Source: Flavobacterium sp. HTF (GTDB lineage Bacteria > Bacteroidota > Bacteroidia > Flavobacteriales > Flavobacteriaceae). From it: a DNA stretch of 64,000 bases. The stretch is taken from NCBI RefSeq assembly GCF_003105115.1, contig NZ_QETH01000008.1:1-64000 (forward strand), written 5' to 3'. Shown piece by piece: positions 1 through 8,750 of this stretch (its first letter is position 1; each line of letters begins with the position of its first letter). The notes under the pieces were generated by a model. The model did not search any database, was not told the origin of the DNA, and saw nothing but the letters and a program-made list of their open reading frames with translations. A program made the position numbers and the translations under genes.

Positions 1-8
1 TTATTCAA

Positions 9-2840
9 TTAAAACCATTTTCGGGTAAAAAGTGTGACTAATGTTTTAGGAGCAAATGTCACCACAAATCGTATTTTTTCGTTGTATTTTGGTTGAGAAA
101 TTTCCCACCCGTTGTTTGAGTAAACCGGAAAATAAAGTTCGAAGTAATCCGGAACAAGGTTTAATCGAATACCGCTATCATATGCAAAATCAGCTTTTTG
201 ATGTTTGTTTTTTAGAAAACCAACATCTCCGTACGCCTCAATCCAGTTCCATAAAGAATAACTGGCATTCAGAGTTGTCATCCATTGATTGGCATATCTT
301 GGTTCGATTTTAGATTTAAATCCACCCTCGGCAATTACATATTGCTGGCTAAAAATTCCGGTACTTTCCGATCTTCCCAAAAAATTATAATCAAACAAAT
401 AATCCGTTGGCCTGTCTAAACCAAAACTAAAATAATCAGAATTTGTTCTGTTGTACAAAAAACTTGCGGCGTATAGCCTCAAATTCAATTTGTTATTATT
501 CTCAAATAATCTTCTGTATTCTACTTCTCCCGCCAGTTTTCCAAAATCACCCGAAAACTGAACATCGGTCATAAAATTAAAATGATTCACCAATTCTGTT
601 TTCGTGTTCATGTATCGGGCGTTAAAAACAGAATAATTAGGTTTGGAATTATCAGTTATAAACTCACTTTCTTCACGATTTACAATCACCTGGCGCAGCA
701 GGATTAACTGTTTTCGGTTATCTCTTAAATTTTCTTCACGGATCCTGAACTGAACCATCGGATTCAGTCTCAGATAAGTAGCGTCCGGGGCATAATGATA
801 ATAATTCTGACTAATGGAATAACGTACATTATAAAGTGTACTGTTTCGGTAATTATGATTTAATGCAAAAGAAGAAGAACCGGACAAAGTACCTGCTTTT
901 AAAGAATAGGCGGGATTGATATCAAAAGTAAAAGGTTTATCTAAAATGGTTTTATTATGAAAACGCATTCCCGGTGTAAAACCGTCATAATAATTATAAG
1001 TAAGAGTCGGGATATATAAAATTTGGTTGTAGAAAGGATCTTCCAGATCTTTTGCAAAATTGAATTTTATCGGACGATTTGTAATTACCAGGCTTTTTAA
1101 TGATTTCCAGTTGTTTCTTAAATTGAATTCCGGGACTTCATTATCATAGTTTAAAACTATTTTATCCGCATTTTTACGGTCAAATACATAAACAGAATCG
1201 TTACTTTTTGGTTCAATCCAGGTTTTGAAGACTACTTCGTTATTTTTAAGCCCATAAACAGGAATAGGAGTAAACACACCCGTTTTATTGGTGATTGAAA
1301 ACTGAACGCTGTCTTTTGTCCTGGAAACATTCGAAAACTTATAATCTATAATATCCCTTGAATCAATAATGGTTTTAAAGAACCAGTTGATATCTTTCGG
1401 ACTGTTTTTTGTCAGTATCTTTTCAAAATCAGCTCTTTCGGTTTGCTGGTGTTTATTCAGTTCGTAAAATTCCTGAACGCTTTTTGGTACAATATCATGG
1501 TTTAAATAATCATCTAAATAACTCAGGCTTAAACCTGCACGATATTTACTGGCAATTTGCTCGTTGAATTTTATCAAACTGTTTTTTGGGTCACCAAGCG
1601 GCTGATCCAGATTCTTTCTGGCCATCAACATATAATAATAGCTGTATTGCTCATTAAAAGTCAGATTGGTAATATTATAACTTTTAAAGAGTTTCATGTT
1701 CGAAAGGCTTCCAAGCATTTTTTGGTCCGAATGGTTTTCTTCCATGTACTTCATCATGGTATAAATCTGGATTCCGTCATAAATCCAGTTGTCTTTTCTA
1801 GGATCCAGGCGCAAACTATTCTTTAAATAATTGTTCAGATACGTTTTTAGGAAAGTAATTTCAAACACAAATTCATCAGAAAATGGACTTATAAAAGACG
1901 GCAGCTGATTTAAACCATAAAATGGGTTTCGGTCATAATCTGTCTGTGAAATGGTAATCTTCTCATGGGGATATTTGCCAATAAAAGCGCTGGCAAAAGT
2001 AACCACACGATTGATAATAATCGCTTTCTGGATTTCGCTGAGTTTTTTATTCTTCAAATTCGAAAGAATTTCAACCGAACCATTTTCATAGCTCTTAAAA
2101 CTGTTTTCTTTTTCAATAAACAAATTAAAATCGGTCCTGTTACTTCCGGAAAAAGAATAAACTTCTGATAAGGGATTGGTAAGATCTTTTGACACCGAAT
2201 TTAAGTCAGTTGTAATCGAGTAATTTTTCGGGATTTTTATCGAAATTTCATAATCTGTTGGCGCATTGGCAATATCATCCAGATTGAAATTATTATATAA
2301 TGTAAAACCATTATTATCATGACGTTCGGGACTTAAAAACCAGTTTTTCAGGTTCATTCCCCCATTTTGATCATAACCATAACGCGTAAATTTATCACTC
2401 GGAACTTTTACAATATAAGTAATGTGCAAATCGATTTTCTGATCAGGTGCCAGTTTTTGTTTCAGTTTTACGAGAATAAGATCCGGGTTTTTGTCTGTTC
2501 TTATCCATTCAAACGCCATGTCATTAGAATCCACTAAATTTAATATTGTCGTATTTCCTCTCTCTTCAGCATTTGCCAAATGAAAACCACGATAAAATTC
2601 ATCTGAAAAACGTCTGGCCAAAGGCGTGTTTTTATTCGAAAAAGCATTATTCCAGTCATTAAGAACAATACAATCAATAGAATCATTTGAAGTATTATAA
2701 AATGTAATATTTTGTTTTACATTTAAAGTTTTAAGTTCAAGATTTACCGCCACTTCCATCTTAGAGTGATGCTGCGCATATTGTTTTACTGAACTAAATA
2801 AAACGAAGAAAAACAAAACTATTTTATAAAATGATTTCAA
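9..2840 (-). CDS. M1 peptidase-like protein with C-terminal outer-membrane barrel, probably not catalytic
   Basis: A 943-residue exported protein. Residues 1-23 are a signal peptide ending in YAQ. The middle (roughly 30-480) reads like an M1 aminopeptidase, but where the family has HExxH and NEGF the sequence shows FEITFLKTY followed by NWIYDGIQIY, so both zinc-binding histidines are gone. From about residue 600 to the end there are alternating aromatic strands and a terminal Phe, typical of an outer-membrane beta-barrel. The start codon is TTG (2838-2840): no in-frame ATG lies between it and the upstream stop, and it is the one that gives the complete signal peptide. Export and barrel are inference from composition; loss of the HExxH is seen directly. 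Role unknown, perhaps structural or peptide-binding at the outer membrane. Confidence 0.75.
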   Translation of the reverse strand: MKSFYKIVLFFFVLFSSVKQYAQHHSKMEVAVNLELKTLNVKQNITFYNTSNDSIDCIVLNDWNNAFSNKNTPLARRFSDEFYRGFHLANAEERGNTTILNLVDSNDMAFEWIRTDKNPDLILVKLKQKLAPDQKIDLHITYIVKVPSDKFTRYGYDQNGGMNLKNWFLSPERHDNNGFTLYNNFNLDDIANAPTDYEISIKIPKNYSITTDLNSVSKDLTNPLSEVYSFSGSNRTDFNLFIEKENSFKSYENGSVEILSNLKNKKLSEIQKAIIINRVVTFASAFIGKYPHEKITISQTDYDRNPFYGLNQLPSFISPFSDEFVFEITFLKTYLNNYLKNSLRLDPRKDNWIYDGIQIYTMMKYMEENHSDQKMLGSLSNMKLFKSYNITNLTFNEQYSYYYMLMARKNLDQPLGDPKNSLIKFNEQIASKYRAGLSLSYLDDYLNHDIVPKSVQEFYELNKHQQTERADFEKILTKNSPKDINWFFKTIIDSRDIIDYKFSNVSRTKDSVQFSITNKTGVFTPIPVYGLKNNEVVFKTWIEPKSNDSVYVFDRKNADKIVLNYDNEVPEFNLRNNWKSLKSLVITNRPIKFNFAKDLEDPFYNQILYIPTLTYNYYDGFTPGMRFHNKTILDKPFTFDINPAYSLKAGTLSGSSSFALNHNYRNSTLYNVRYSISQNYYHYAPDATYLRLNPMVQFRIREENLRDNRKQLILLRQVIVNREESEFITDNSKPNYSVFNARYMNTKTELVNHFNFMTDVQFSGDFGKLAGEVEYRRLFENNNKLNLRLYAASFLYNRTNSDYFSFGLDRPTDYLFDYNFLGRSESTGIFSQQYVIAEGGFKSKIEPRYANQWMTTLNASYSLWNWIEAYGDVGFLKNKHQKADFAYDSGIRLNLVPDYFELYFPVYSNNGWEISQPKYNEKIRFVVTFAPKTLVTLFTRKWF

Positions 2841-2918
2841 AGTTGGCTTAAATTTTAGGCTGTATTTTTAATTTACGAGCGTACAGTTGTTTTGGATTTC
2901 TGTAAAAATAGTATAAAA

Positions 2919-2942
2919 AAAGCTGTTTAAAAAAACAGCTTT
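2919..2942 (-). terminator. Rho-independent terminator of the LOG-family gene
   Basis: Inverted repeat AAAGCTGTTT / AAACAGCTTT, with a T-run after the hairpin when read on the minus strand. It lies about 105 bases past the end of the LOG gene and before the next minus-strand gene. Confidence 0.8.
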
Positions 2943-3046
2943 CAATTTTTTGTAAGAATTAATGTATTTTAAACATACGCGTAATATAAGTCATATAAAA
3001 ATCGACTTTTGCTTACTCTTAGGTTATTTATGAGATCAAAAAATTA

Positions 3047-3775
3047 TTAGAAATTCGGACTCAAATCGTATTTTTTATAGAATTTATCCAAAACATCAAC
3101 CACTTCGTCTTCTGTATCTACAATTTTGAATAAGTTCAGGTCTTCAGGACTTACTGTCTGCATTTTTTCAACCAAAACCGTTTTTACCCAGTCGATCAGT
3201 CCGGACCAGAATTCAACACCAACCAGGATAATCGGGAATTTTCCGATTTTCTTTGTCTGGATTAAAGTGATGGCTTCAAACATTTCGTCCAGAGTTCCAA
3301 AACCTCCAGGCATAACCACAAATCCCTGAGAATATTTAACGAACATTACTTTTCTCACAAAGAAATAATCGAAATTCAGGTTTTTATCATGGTCGATATA
3401 AGGGTTAAAGTGTTGTTCAAAAGGCAGTTCAATATTCAAACCAACTGATGTTCCGCCACCTAAATGCGCTCCTTTATTTCCAGCTTCCATTATCCCGGGA
3501 CCACCTCCTGTAATCACGCCATAACCGGCCTTACTAATTTTAAAAGCAATTTTTTCTGCCAGTAAATAATATTTATCATCTGGTTTTGTTCTTGCCGATC
3601 CAAAAATCGATACACAAGGACCAATACGACCCATACTCTCATATCCATTTACAAATTCGGCCATAATTTTAAAAATCGCCCAGCTGTCATTTGTTCTAAT
3701 TTCATTCCACGTTTTTTGTTTTAAACGATCCTGGATTACTTTATCCTCATCATTATCAAAATCTTCTAATCTCAT
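3047..3775 (-). CDS. LOG family protein (TIGR00730 type)
   Basis: A 242-residue cytosolic protein of the lysine-decarboxylase-like (LOG) family. The best-studied members are nucleoside 5'-monophosphate phosphoribohydrolases that release cytokinin bases. The signature PGGFGTLDE (family PGGxGTxxE) sits around residues 155-163 and the Rossmann-type segment TGGGPGIMEAGNKGA near residue 90. Length fits the long bacterial LOG class. ATG start at 3773-3775; a terminator follows the gene. Bacterial members in non-plant-associated species have no settled physiological substrate, so the nucleotide-hydrolase role is family inference. Confidence 0.85.
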   Translation of the reverse strand: MRLEDFDNDEDKVIQDRLKQKTWNEIRTNDSWAIFKIMAEFVNGYESMGRIGPCVSIFGSARTKPDDKYYLLAEKIAFKISKAGYGVITGGGPGIMEAGNKGAHLGGGTSVGLNIELPFEQHFNPYIDHDKNLNFDYFFVRKVMFVKYSQGFVVMPGGFGTLDEMFEAITLIQTKKIGKFPIILVGVEFWSGLIDWVKTVLVEKMQTVSPEDLNLFKIVDTEDEVVDVLDKFYKKYDLSPNF

Positions 3776-3804
3776 TTTAGGTATTTTATAATTTATATTT
3801 TTAA

Positions 3805-3893
3805 GGAGCTATTTCCTGCTGTTCCTTCCAAATCTTTTGCGTTCGCAGTGGCGAACACAAAAGGATTTTCCCTCCCATCAGGGCTAGGGCACT
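3805..3893. repeat. REP-like palindromic intergenic element
   Basis: Between the LOG and cupin genes. Imperfect arms of 16-17 bases (3831-3846 and 3851-3867) flank the four-base loop AGTG. Outside them lie GGAGCTATTTCCTGCT (3805-3820) and CATCAGGGCTAGGGC (3877-3891). The layout of a variable hairpin between fixed flanks resembles bacterial REP elements, and I recall similar sequences from other flavobacterial genomes. Only one copy is visible here. Confidence 0.5.
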
Positions 3894-3937
3894 CGTTTTC
3901 AATTGAACTTCTCGGTTATAAAAAGAAGAATCCGTTT

Positions 3938-4297
3938 TTAATATGTTTGCTGTTCAATTGATTTAGTAATGTTGCTTTTTACTTTTCCGGTATGTTCAGT
4001 AGTTTTAGATTCAATCAGCATGATTAAACACTCCTCATCTGATGAAACCCTGTGGTTTATACCTTTTTTGACAACAAATAAATCACCTTTTTTCATGTAG
4101 AAAGAGGGTTCGTTTTCAATTTCCATCAAAAGCTCACCATCGACGATATAAAATAATTCGTCTTCATTTTCGTGATTGTGCCACGGAACTTCCTGACCTT
4201 TTATTTTTGCCACTTTAATATACTGATCGTTTACTTCATCAATTATTTTAGGCGAAAAATACTGGTCTACGCTGCTTAATTTTTCTTTTAGATTCAT
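3938..4297 (-). CDS. Small cupin-domain protein
   Basis: A single-domain cupin of 119 residues. Cupin motif 1 is seen as GQEVPWHNHENEDELFYIV (two His and a Glu that bind metal). Motif 2 is seen as GDLFVVKKGINHRV (the third His). I chose the ATG at 4295-4297 because the longer frame would begin at TTG with no better signal. Small cupins of this type serve as sugar isomerases, dioxygenases or regulators, and the sequence alone does not choose between them. It lies downstream of a repeat-rich gap after uvrA and has no obvious operon partner. Confidence 0.8.
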   Translation of the reverse strand: MNLKEKLSSVDQYFSPKIIDEVNDQYIKVAKIKGQEVPWHNHENEDELFYIVDGELLMEIENEPSFYMKKGDLFVVKKGINHRVSSDEECLIMLIESKTTEHTGKVKSNITKSIEQQTY

Positions 4298-4487
4298 AGA
4301 TTTTATCTTAACCTTTATCAAATCAAAAAAAGCTTTGACAAAAAGGGCGTACTAAATTAGTGCTTTTTTTAAGAATTGACACAAAAATGCGCATTTATTA
4401 ATTTAAATGTAATATTTTTTAATATTATATTTTTGTTGAAGTTTCATTATCAATTAATTGTAACTCTCCTTATTTTAAAAAAATATA

Positions 4488-4791
4488 ACGTTCCTCCAGA
4501 ACTGATTTGCTGTGCGTATTTACATTGTTAACGGATTAAAATCCGTTGCTACAAAATATTTCGTTCCTCCGGAACTTAGATTGCCGGAATTTACAGATGA
4601 ACCGTAGGCTCTATTTAACAATGGTATGACGGATTAATAATCAGTCATACCATTGTTAATATTAAAAAAAGACCCGTAGGGTTGGTCAGTATTGTAGAGA
4701 CGGATTTTAATCCGTTATTCAGAGTTAACATGAAAAAAAAAGACCTGTAGGGTCGGCCAATATTGTAGGGATGGATTAATATCCATCCCTA
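4488..4791. repeat. Cluster of alternating short palindromes between uvrA and the cupin gene
   Basis: This gap of about 500 bases has no gene. Two palindrome types alternate. Type A: GTTCCTCCGGAAC (4563-4575), with relatives at 4490, 4599, 4671 (GACCCGTAGGGT) and 4742 (GACCTGTAGGGTC). Type B has a GGATTAA...ATCC core: ACGGATTAAAATCCGT (4531-4546), a long repeat with ATGGTATGAC / GTCATACCAT arms (4621-4654), ACGGATTTTAATCCGT (4700-4715) and arms around ATGGATTAATATCCAT (4771-4786). Type B copies recur about every 70-95 bases. I recall similar modules from flavobacterial intergenic regions; function unknown. Confidence 0.75.
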
Positions 4792-4800
4792 TAGATTTTG

Positions 4801-7632
4801 TTATTCTAATTCCTTTTTCAAAAACTTAGCCGTGTAACTTTTTTTGTTTTTTGCTACTTCTTCCGGAGTTCCTTTGGCTATAAGTTGTCCACCGCCTTTT
4901 CCTCCTTCAGGACCAATATCGATTATATAATCGGCAAGTTTGATCACATCCATATTATGTTCGATAACCAGAATCGTATTTCCTTTATCAACCAGTTTAT
5001 TGATCACATCCATTAAAACACGAATGTCTTCAAAATGCAATCCGGTTGTAGGTTCGTCTAAAATATAGAACGTATTTCCGGTGTCTTTTTTAGACAATTC
5101 CCCGGCCAGTTTGATACGTTGCGCTTCACCACCCGAAAGTGTTGTACTTTGCTGACCCAGCGTGATATATCCTAAACCAACATCCTGAATTGTTTTTACT
5201 TTTCTGTAAATCTTCGGGATATTTTCAAAAAACGGAACTGCTTCATCAACCGTCATATTCAGTACGTCAGAGATAGATTTTCCTTTGTAACGAATTTCTA
5301 AAGTTTCTCTGTTAAAACGTTTTCCCTGGCAGGTTTCACACTCCACATATACATCAGGTAAAAAGTTCATTTCGATTGTTCTCACCCCTGAACCTTCACA
5401 GGTTTCGCAGCGCCCGCCTTTTACGTTAAAACTAAAACGGCCTGCCTTGTAACCACGAATCATACTCTCTGAAGTCATCGTGAATAAGTTTCTGATTTCG
5501 GTAAAAACTTCCGTATAAGTCGCCGGATTCGAACGTGGTGTTCTTCCAATCGGACTTTGATCGATATCAATTACTTTATCAATATGTTCTAAACCTTCAA
5601 TCTTTTTGTAAGGCTGTGGTTTTTTTACTCCGTTAAAATAGTACGCATTCAGAATCGGGTAGAGGGTTTCATTAATCAAGGTTGATTTTCCGCTTCCTGA
5701 AACTCCCGTTACACAAATTAACTGACCCAACGGAATTTCTATTGAAACATTTTTAAGGTTATTTCCGGTTGCTCCTGTTAATTTTAAGAATTTGCCATTG
5801 CCTTTTCTGCGTTCTTTCGGAATCTCTAATTTCATCGTACCATTCAGATATTGAGCGGTAATCGTATTCGATTTTAGAGTTTCTGCCGGAGTTCCAATGC
5901 TGATAATTTCTCCTCCGTATTTTCCGGCTTTTGGCCCAATATCAATCACGTAATCTGCCGTTTCAATCATATCTTTATCGTGCTCCACCACAATAACTGA
6001 GTTTCCGATATCACGTAATTGTTCTAAAGATTTAATCAGTTTTTCATTGTCTCTTTGATGTAAACCAATACTTGGTTCATCCAAAATGTAGAGAACACCA
6101 ACCAGTTGCGAACCAATTTGTGTTGCCAGACGAATACGCTGTGCTTCTCCTCCCGAAAGTGATTTTGAACTTCGGCTTAAAGCCAGATAATTCAGACCAA
6201 CATTCATCAAAAAGTTCAGACGGTCTTTGATTTCTTTTACTACTTCAGAAGCAATCAGAAGTTGTTTATCTGATAAATGGCTGTTTAAATCCTGAAACCA
6301 GATCGTAAGATCAGAAATGTCCATATCACATAATTCTGTGATATTTTTTCCATTTACCCTAAAAAACTGTGCCTCTTTTTTCAAACGGGAGCCTTCGCAA
6401 ACAGGACAATTGACTTCATCCATGAAATCTTTTGCCCAACGTTTTATAGTGGTAGATGCGCTTTCATCATATTGATTTTTAATGAAATGAGATATTCCTT
6501 CAAAATCAATTTTGTAATCGCGGGTAACACCTAAGTCTTTTGAGTTTACAGTAAATTTATCTTTTCCTCCATGAAGAATCATATTCATTGCTTCTTCCGG
6601 AATTTTCTCAATAGGGTCAGTGATTTTAAACCCGAATTTTTCACCAATTACTTCTAACTGTTTAAAAATCCAGGACGATTTATATTCGCCAAGGGGAGCA
6701 AAACCACCTGCTTTAATCGATAATTTCGGATTTGGGATAATCTTTTTTATATTGATTTCATGAACAGTTCCTAATCCGTTGCAATGCGGGCAGGCTCCTT
6801 TTGGGGAGTTAAATGAAAACAAATTAGGCTCCGGATTTTGATAGGAAATTCCGGTTGAGGGACACATTAAATTCCTGCTGAAATAACGAACTTCATTCGA
6901 ATCCTGATCCAGAATCATCAGCACATCTTCGCCATGATGCATTGCAGTATTAATACTTTCGGCCAATCGTTTTTGATTGTCTGCCGTATCTTCAATCAGC
7001 ATTCTGTCAACTACAATTTCGATATCATGGGTTTTATAACGGTCTAATTTCATTCCTGAAACCAAATCCTGAACTTCACCATTTACACGGACTTTAAGGA
7101 ATCCCTGTTTCGTTATTTGCTGGAATAATTCGGCATAATGTCCTTTTCTGGCTTTAATAACCGGTGCAAGAATGTTAATGCGTTTCCCGTTGAAATCCTG
7201 AATAATTAAATCTTTTATCTGGTCATCAGAATAGGATACCATTTTTTCGCCGGTATTGTAGCTGTAAGCATCTGCACCACGGGCATAAAGAAGTCTTAGG
7301 AAATCGTAAATTTCTGTAATTGTTCCAACTGTAGAACGCGGACTTTTGCTGGTTGTTTTTTGTTCAATCGCAATTACAGGCGAAAGTCCGTCGATTTTAT
7401 CAACATCCGGACGTTCTAAACCACCAAGAAACTGTCTCGCATACGCAGAAAAGGTTTCTACATAACGACGCTGTCCTTCGGCATAAATGGTGTCAAAAGC
7501 CAATGATGATTTTCCCGAGCCTGATAAACCGGTAATTACAACCAGTTTTTCCCTCGGAATTGATATGTCTATATTTTTCAGATTATGAACTCTTGCGCCA
7601 AGAACTTCAATAGTGTTGTCTTTTTCTAACAT
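4801..7632 (-). CDS. uvrA: Excinuclease ABC subunit A
   Basis: UvrA, the damage-scanning ATPase of nucleotide excision repair, which loads UvrB on lesions. The 943 residues contain two ABC cassettes. Walker A motifs are GLSGSGKSS (about 35-43) and GVSGSGKST (about 640). Signature motifs are [12 protein letters not shown] and [12 protein letters not shown]. The C-terminal zinc finger is intact (CETC, about 19 residues, CETC). In the first finger the leading pair reads CPST rather than CPxC while the second pair CPHC is present; I believe this is common in Bacteroidota. The ATG at 7630-7632 is preferred over an in-frame TTG four codons upstream, and a TAACTTTG box lies just upstream. Confidence 0.97.
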   Translation of the reverse strand: MLEKDNTIEVLGARVHNLKNIDISIPREKLVVITGLSGSGKSSLAFDTIYAEGQRRYVETFSAYARQFLGGLERPDVDKIDGLSPVIAIEQKTTSKSPRSTVGTITEIYDFLRLLYARGADAYSYNTGEKMVSYSDDQIKDLIIQDFNGKRINILAPVIKARKGHYAELFQQITKQGFLKVRVNGEVQDLVSGMKLDRYKTHDIEIVVDRMLIEDTADNQKRLAESINTAMHHGEDVLMILDQDSNEVRYFSRNLMCPSTGISYQNPEPNLFSFNSPKGACPHCNGLGTVHEINIKKIIPNPKLSIKAGGFAPLGEYKSSWIFKQLEVIGEKFGFKITDPIEKIPEEAMNMILHGGKDKFTVNSKDLGVTRDYKIDFEGISHFIKNQYDESASTTIKRWAKDFMDEVNCPVCEGSRLKKEAQFFRVNGKNITELCDMDISDLTIWFQDLNSHLSDKQLLIASEVVKEIKDRLNFLMNVGLNYLALSRSSKSLSGGEAQRIRLATQIGSQLVGVLYILDEPSIGLHQRDNEKLIKSLEQLRDIGNSVIVVEHDKDMIETADYVIDIGPKAGKYGGEIISIGTPAETLKSNTITAQYLNGTMKLEIPKERRKGNGKFLKLTGATGNNLKNVSIEIPLGQLICVTGVSGSGKSTLINETLYPILNAYYFNGVKKPQPYKKIEGLEHIDKVIDIDQSPIGRTPRSNPATYTEVFTEIRNLFTMTSESMIRGYKAGRFSFNVKGGRCETCEGSGVRTIEMNFLPDVYVECETCQGKRFNRETLEIRYKGKSISDVLNMTVDEAVPFFENIPKIYRKVKTIQDVGLGYITLGQQSTTLSGGEAQRIKLAGELSKKDTGNTFYILDEPTTGLHFEDIRVLMDVINKLVDKGNTILVIEHNMDVIKLADYIIDIGPEGGKGGGQLIAKGTPEEVAKNKKSYTAKFLKKELE

Positions 7633-7648
7633 AAATTTGAGCAAAACG

Positions 7649-7656
7649 CAAAGTTA
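7649..7656 (-). promoter_or_regulatory. Probable -7 box of uvrA
   Basis: TAACTTTG on the minus strand matches the Bacteroidota TAnnTTTG -7 element and lies 17 bases before the uvrA ATG. I see no clear TTTG -33 element. Confidence 0.5.
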
Positions 7657-7718
7657 CCACTTTGATTTGTTCTTTTAATACTAGTGTACAAAACTTTATG
7701 TTACAATTAGTAACAAAA

Positions 7719-7741
7719 AACGCTAATATAAATTAGCGTTT
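7719..7741 (-). terminator. Terminator hairpin overlapping the fic stop codon
   Basis: Perfect arms AACGCTAAT / ATTAGCGTT around ATAA, followed on the minus strand by a run of T. The upstream arm is coding sequence: it includes the last Arg codon and the TAA stop of the fic gene. Confidence 0.75.
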
Positions 7742-8686
7742 TCGTTTTCGGGTTGCCATATATTCTTCGATGGCTTCTTTGGTAGTGTACCAGTTTCGGC
7801 CTTCTTTGTAAGCATCAATTTTTCCTGTTCTGGCCAATAAACTAATATATTCCTGACCATAAGGAGATTCCGGTTCGCTTACAATATTTATGATGGGCTG
7901 ATAATCATAAGTGCTTCCGGGCATGGCATTCAAATAAATATTTAGTGTTCGCTCGAGTGCCTGACACATCAAAAGAATTAACTTTTGATAGTTGCCATTA
8001 TTAGCCTGATTGAGTGCTTCATAATATTTTTTTCGATCATTTTTTAAAATAATTGCTGGAGGAAAACCACAGCGCATTAATAATAAATTCATGCTTAAGC
8101 GTACTGTACGGCCATTACCATCAAAAAATGGATGTATCCAGACTAATTTATGATGATAAATTGTAGCAAGTTCAATATCATTTAGATTTAATGGATTTGT
8201 ATTTATAAAATCAATTAATTCATCCAGGTAGTCTGAAACTTTATTGGCATTGGGAGGCATGAAATTTGCTCCCGAAATACGTACACCGCCATTGCGGATT
8301 CGTCCTGCAAAATCATCTTCAATAGACCGTAAAACCAAGCCATGAATAGAAAGAATGTCAATACTCCTTAGCTTATAATCCTCACTAACGATGTTGTACA
8401 AATAATCGATGGCTTTGTCATGATTATGTGTTTCAAAATGTTCCCGAAGTGATTTTCCTTTAATGGTTATTCCTTCCTGAATGACCATTTGGGTTTCACG
8501 TAAGCTCATGGTATTTCCTTCAATGCTGTTAGAATTGTAAGTCCATTCGAGTGATAAACTTTCGCGGATTTTATTCAAAGCGATATTAGGCAGTGGTCTG
8601 CTATTTTGCAGCTGCTCTCTTTTTTGATACAGTCTTTCAAAGGTTGCATCAAATTCTTCCCGGTATTTTAGGTCTATATTCCACAT
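7733..8686 (-). CDS. Fic family protein with N-terminal inhibitory helix and C-terminal winged-helix tail
   Basis: A 317-residue Fic-domain protein. The core motif HPFFDGNGRTVR (residues 185-196) has the catalytic His and the anion-hole GNGR expected of AMP-transferases. SNSIEGN (52-58) matches the inhibitory motif (S/T)xxxE(G/N) placed N-terminally, so the enzyme is probably self-inhibited (class II). The last 60 residues look like a small winged helix, suggesting DNA binding. The gene stands alone with its own promoter and a perfect inverted repeat just upstream, consistent with autoregulation. No antitoxin partner is seen. Its targets are unknown. Confidence 0.9.
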   Translation of the reverse strand: MWNIDLKYREEFDATFERLYQKREQLQNSRPLPNIALNKIRESLSLEWTYNSNSIEGNTMSLRETQMVIQEGITIKGKSLREHFETHNHDKAIDYLYNIVSEDYKLRSIDILSIHGLVLRSIEDDFAGRIRNGGVRISGANFMPPNANKVSDYLDELIDFINTNPLNLNDIELATIYHHKLVWIHPFFDGNGRTVRLSMNLLLMRCGFPPAIILKNDRKKYYEALNQANNGNYQKLILLMCQALERTLNIYLNAMPGSTYDYQPIINIVSEPESPYGQEYISLLARTGKIDAYKEGRNWYTTKEAIEEYMATRKRKR

Positions 8687-8693
8687 TACTCCA

Positions 8694-8748
8694 CAAAGGT
8701 ACTTCTTAATATCGGATAAATAAAATTTTTAACTTATCCGATATTAAG
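8694..8748 (-). promoter_or_regulatory. fic promoter with a perfect 15-bp inverted repeat (putative operator)
   Basis: TACCTTTG (8694-8701, minus strand) matches TAnnTTTG and lies only 7 bases before the ATG, so the transcript would be almost leaderless. Immediately upstream, CTTAATATCGGATAA (8704-8718) and TTATCCGATATTAAG (8734-8748) are exact inverted copies separated by 15 bases, covering the -33 region. No T-run follows the hairpin, so it is not an intrinsic terminator of the preceding clc gene. I infer a repressor site, possibly for Fic itself. Confidence 0.6.
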
Positions 8749-8750
8749 AG

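Noticed and set aside
4488-4791. A CRISPR array
   Set aside because: Units differ in length, alternate between two palindromes and lack unique spacers of constant size; no cas genes are present.
7633-7644. TTG start four codons upstream of the uvrA ATG
   Set aside because: The ATG at 7630-7632 gives a normal UvrA start and fits the TAACTTTG box.
8704-8748. The palindrome as terminator of clc
   Set aside because: No U-tract follows on the minus strand and the loop is 15 bases; it overlaps the fic promoter.
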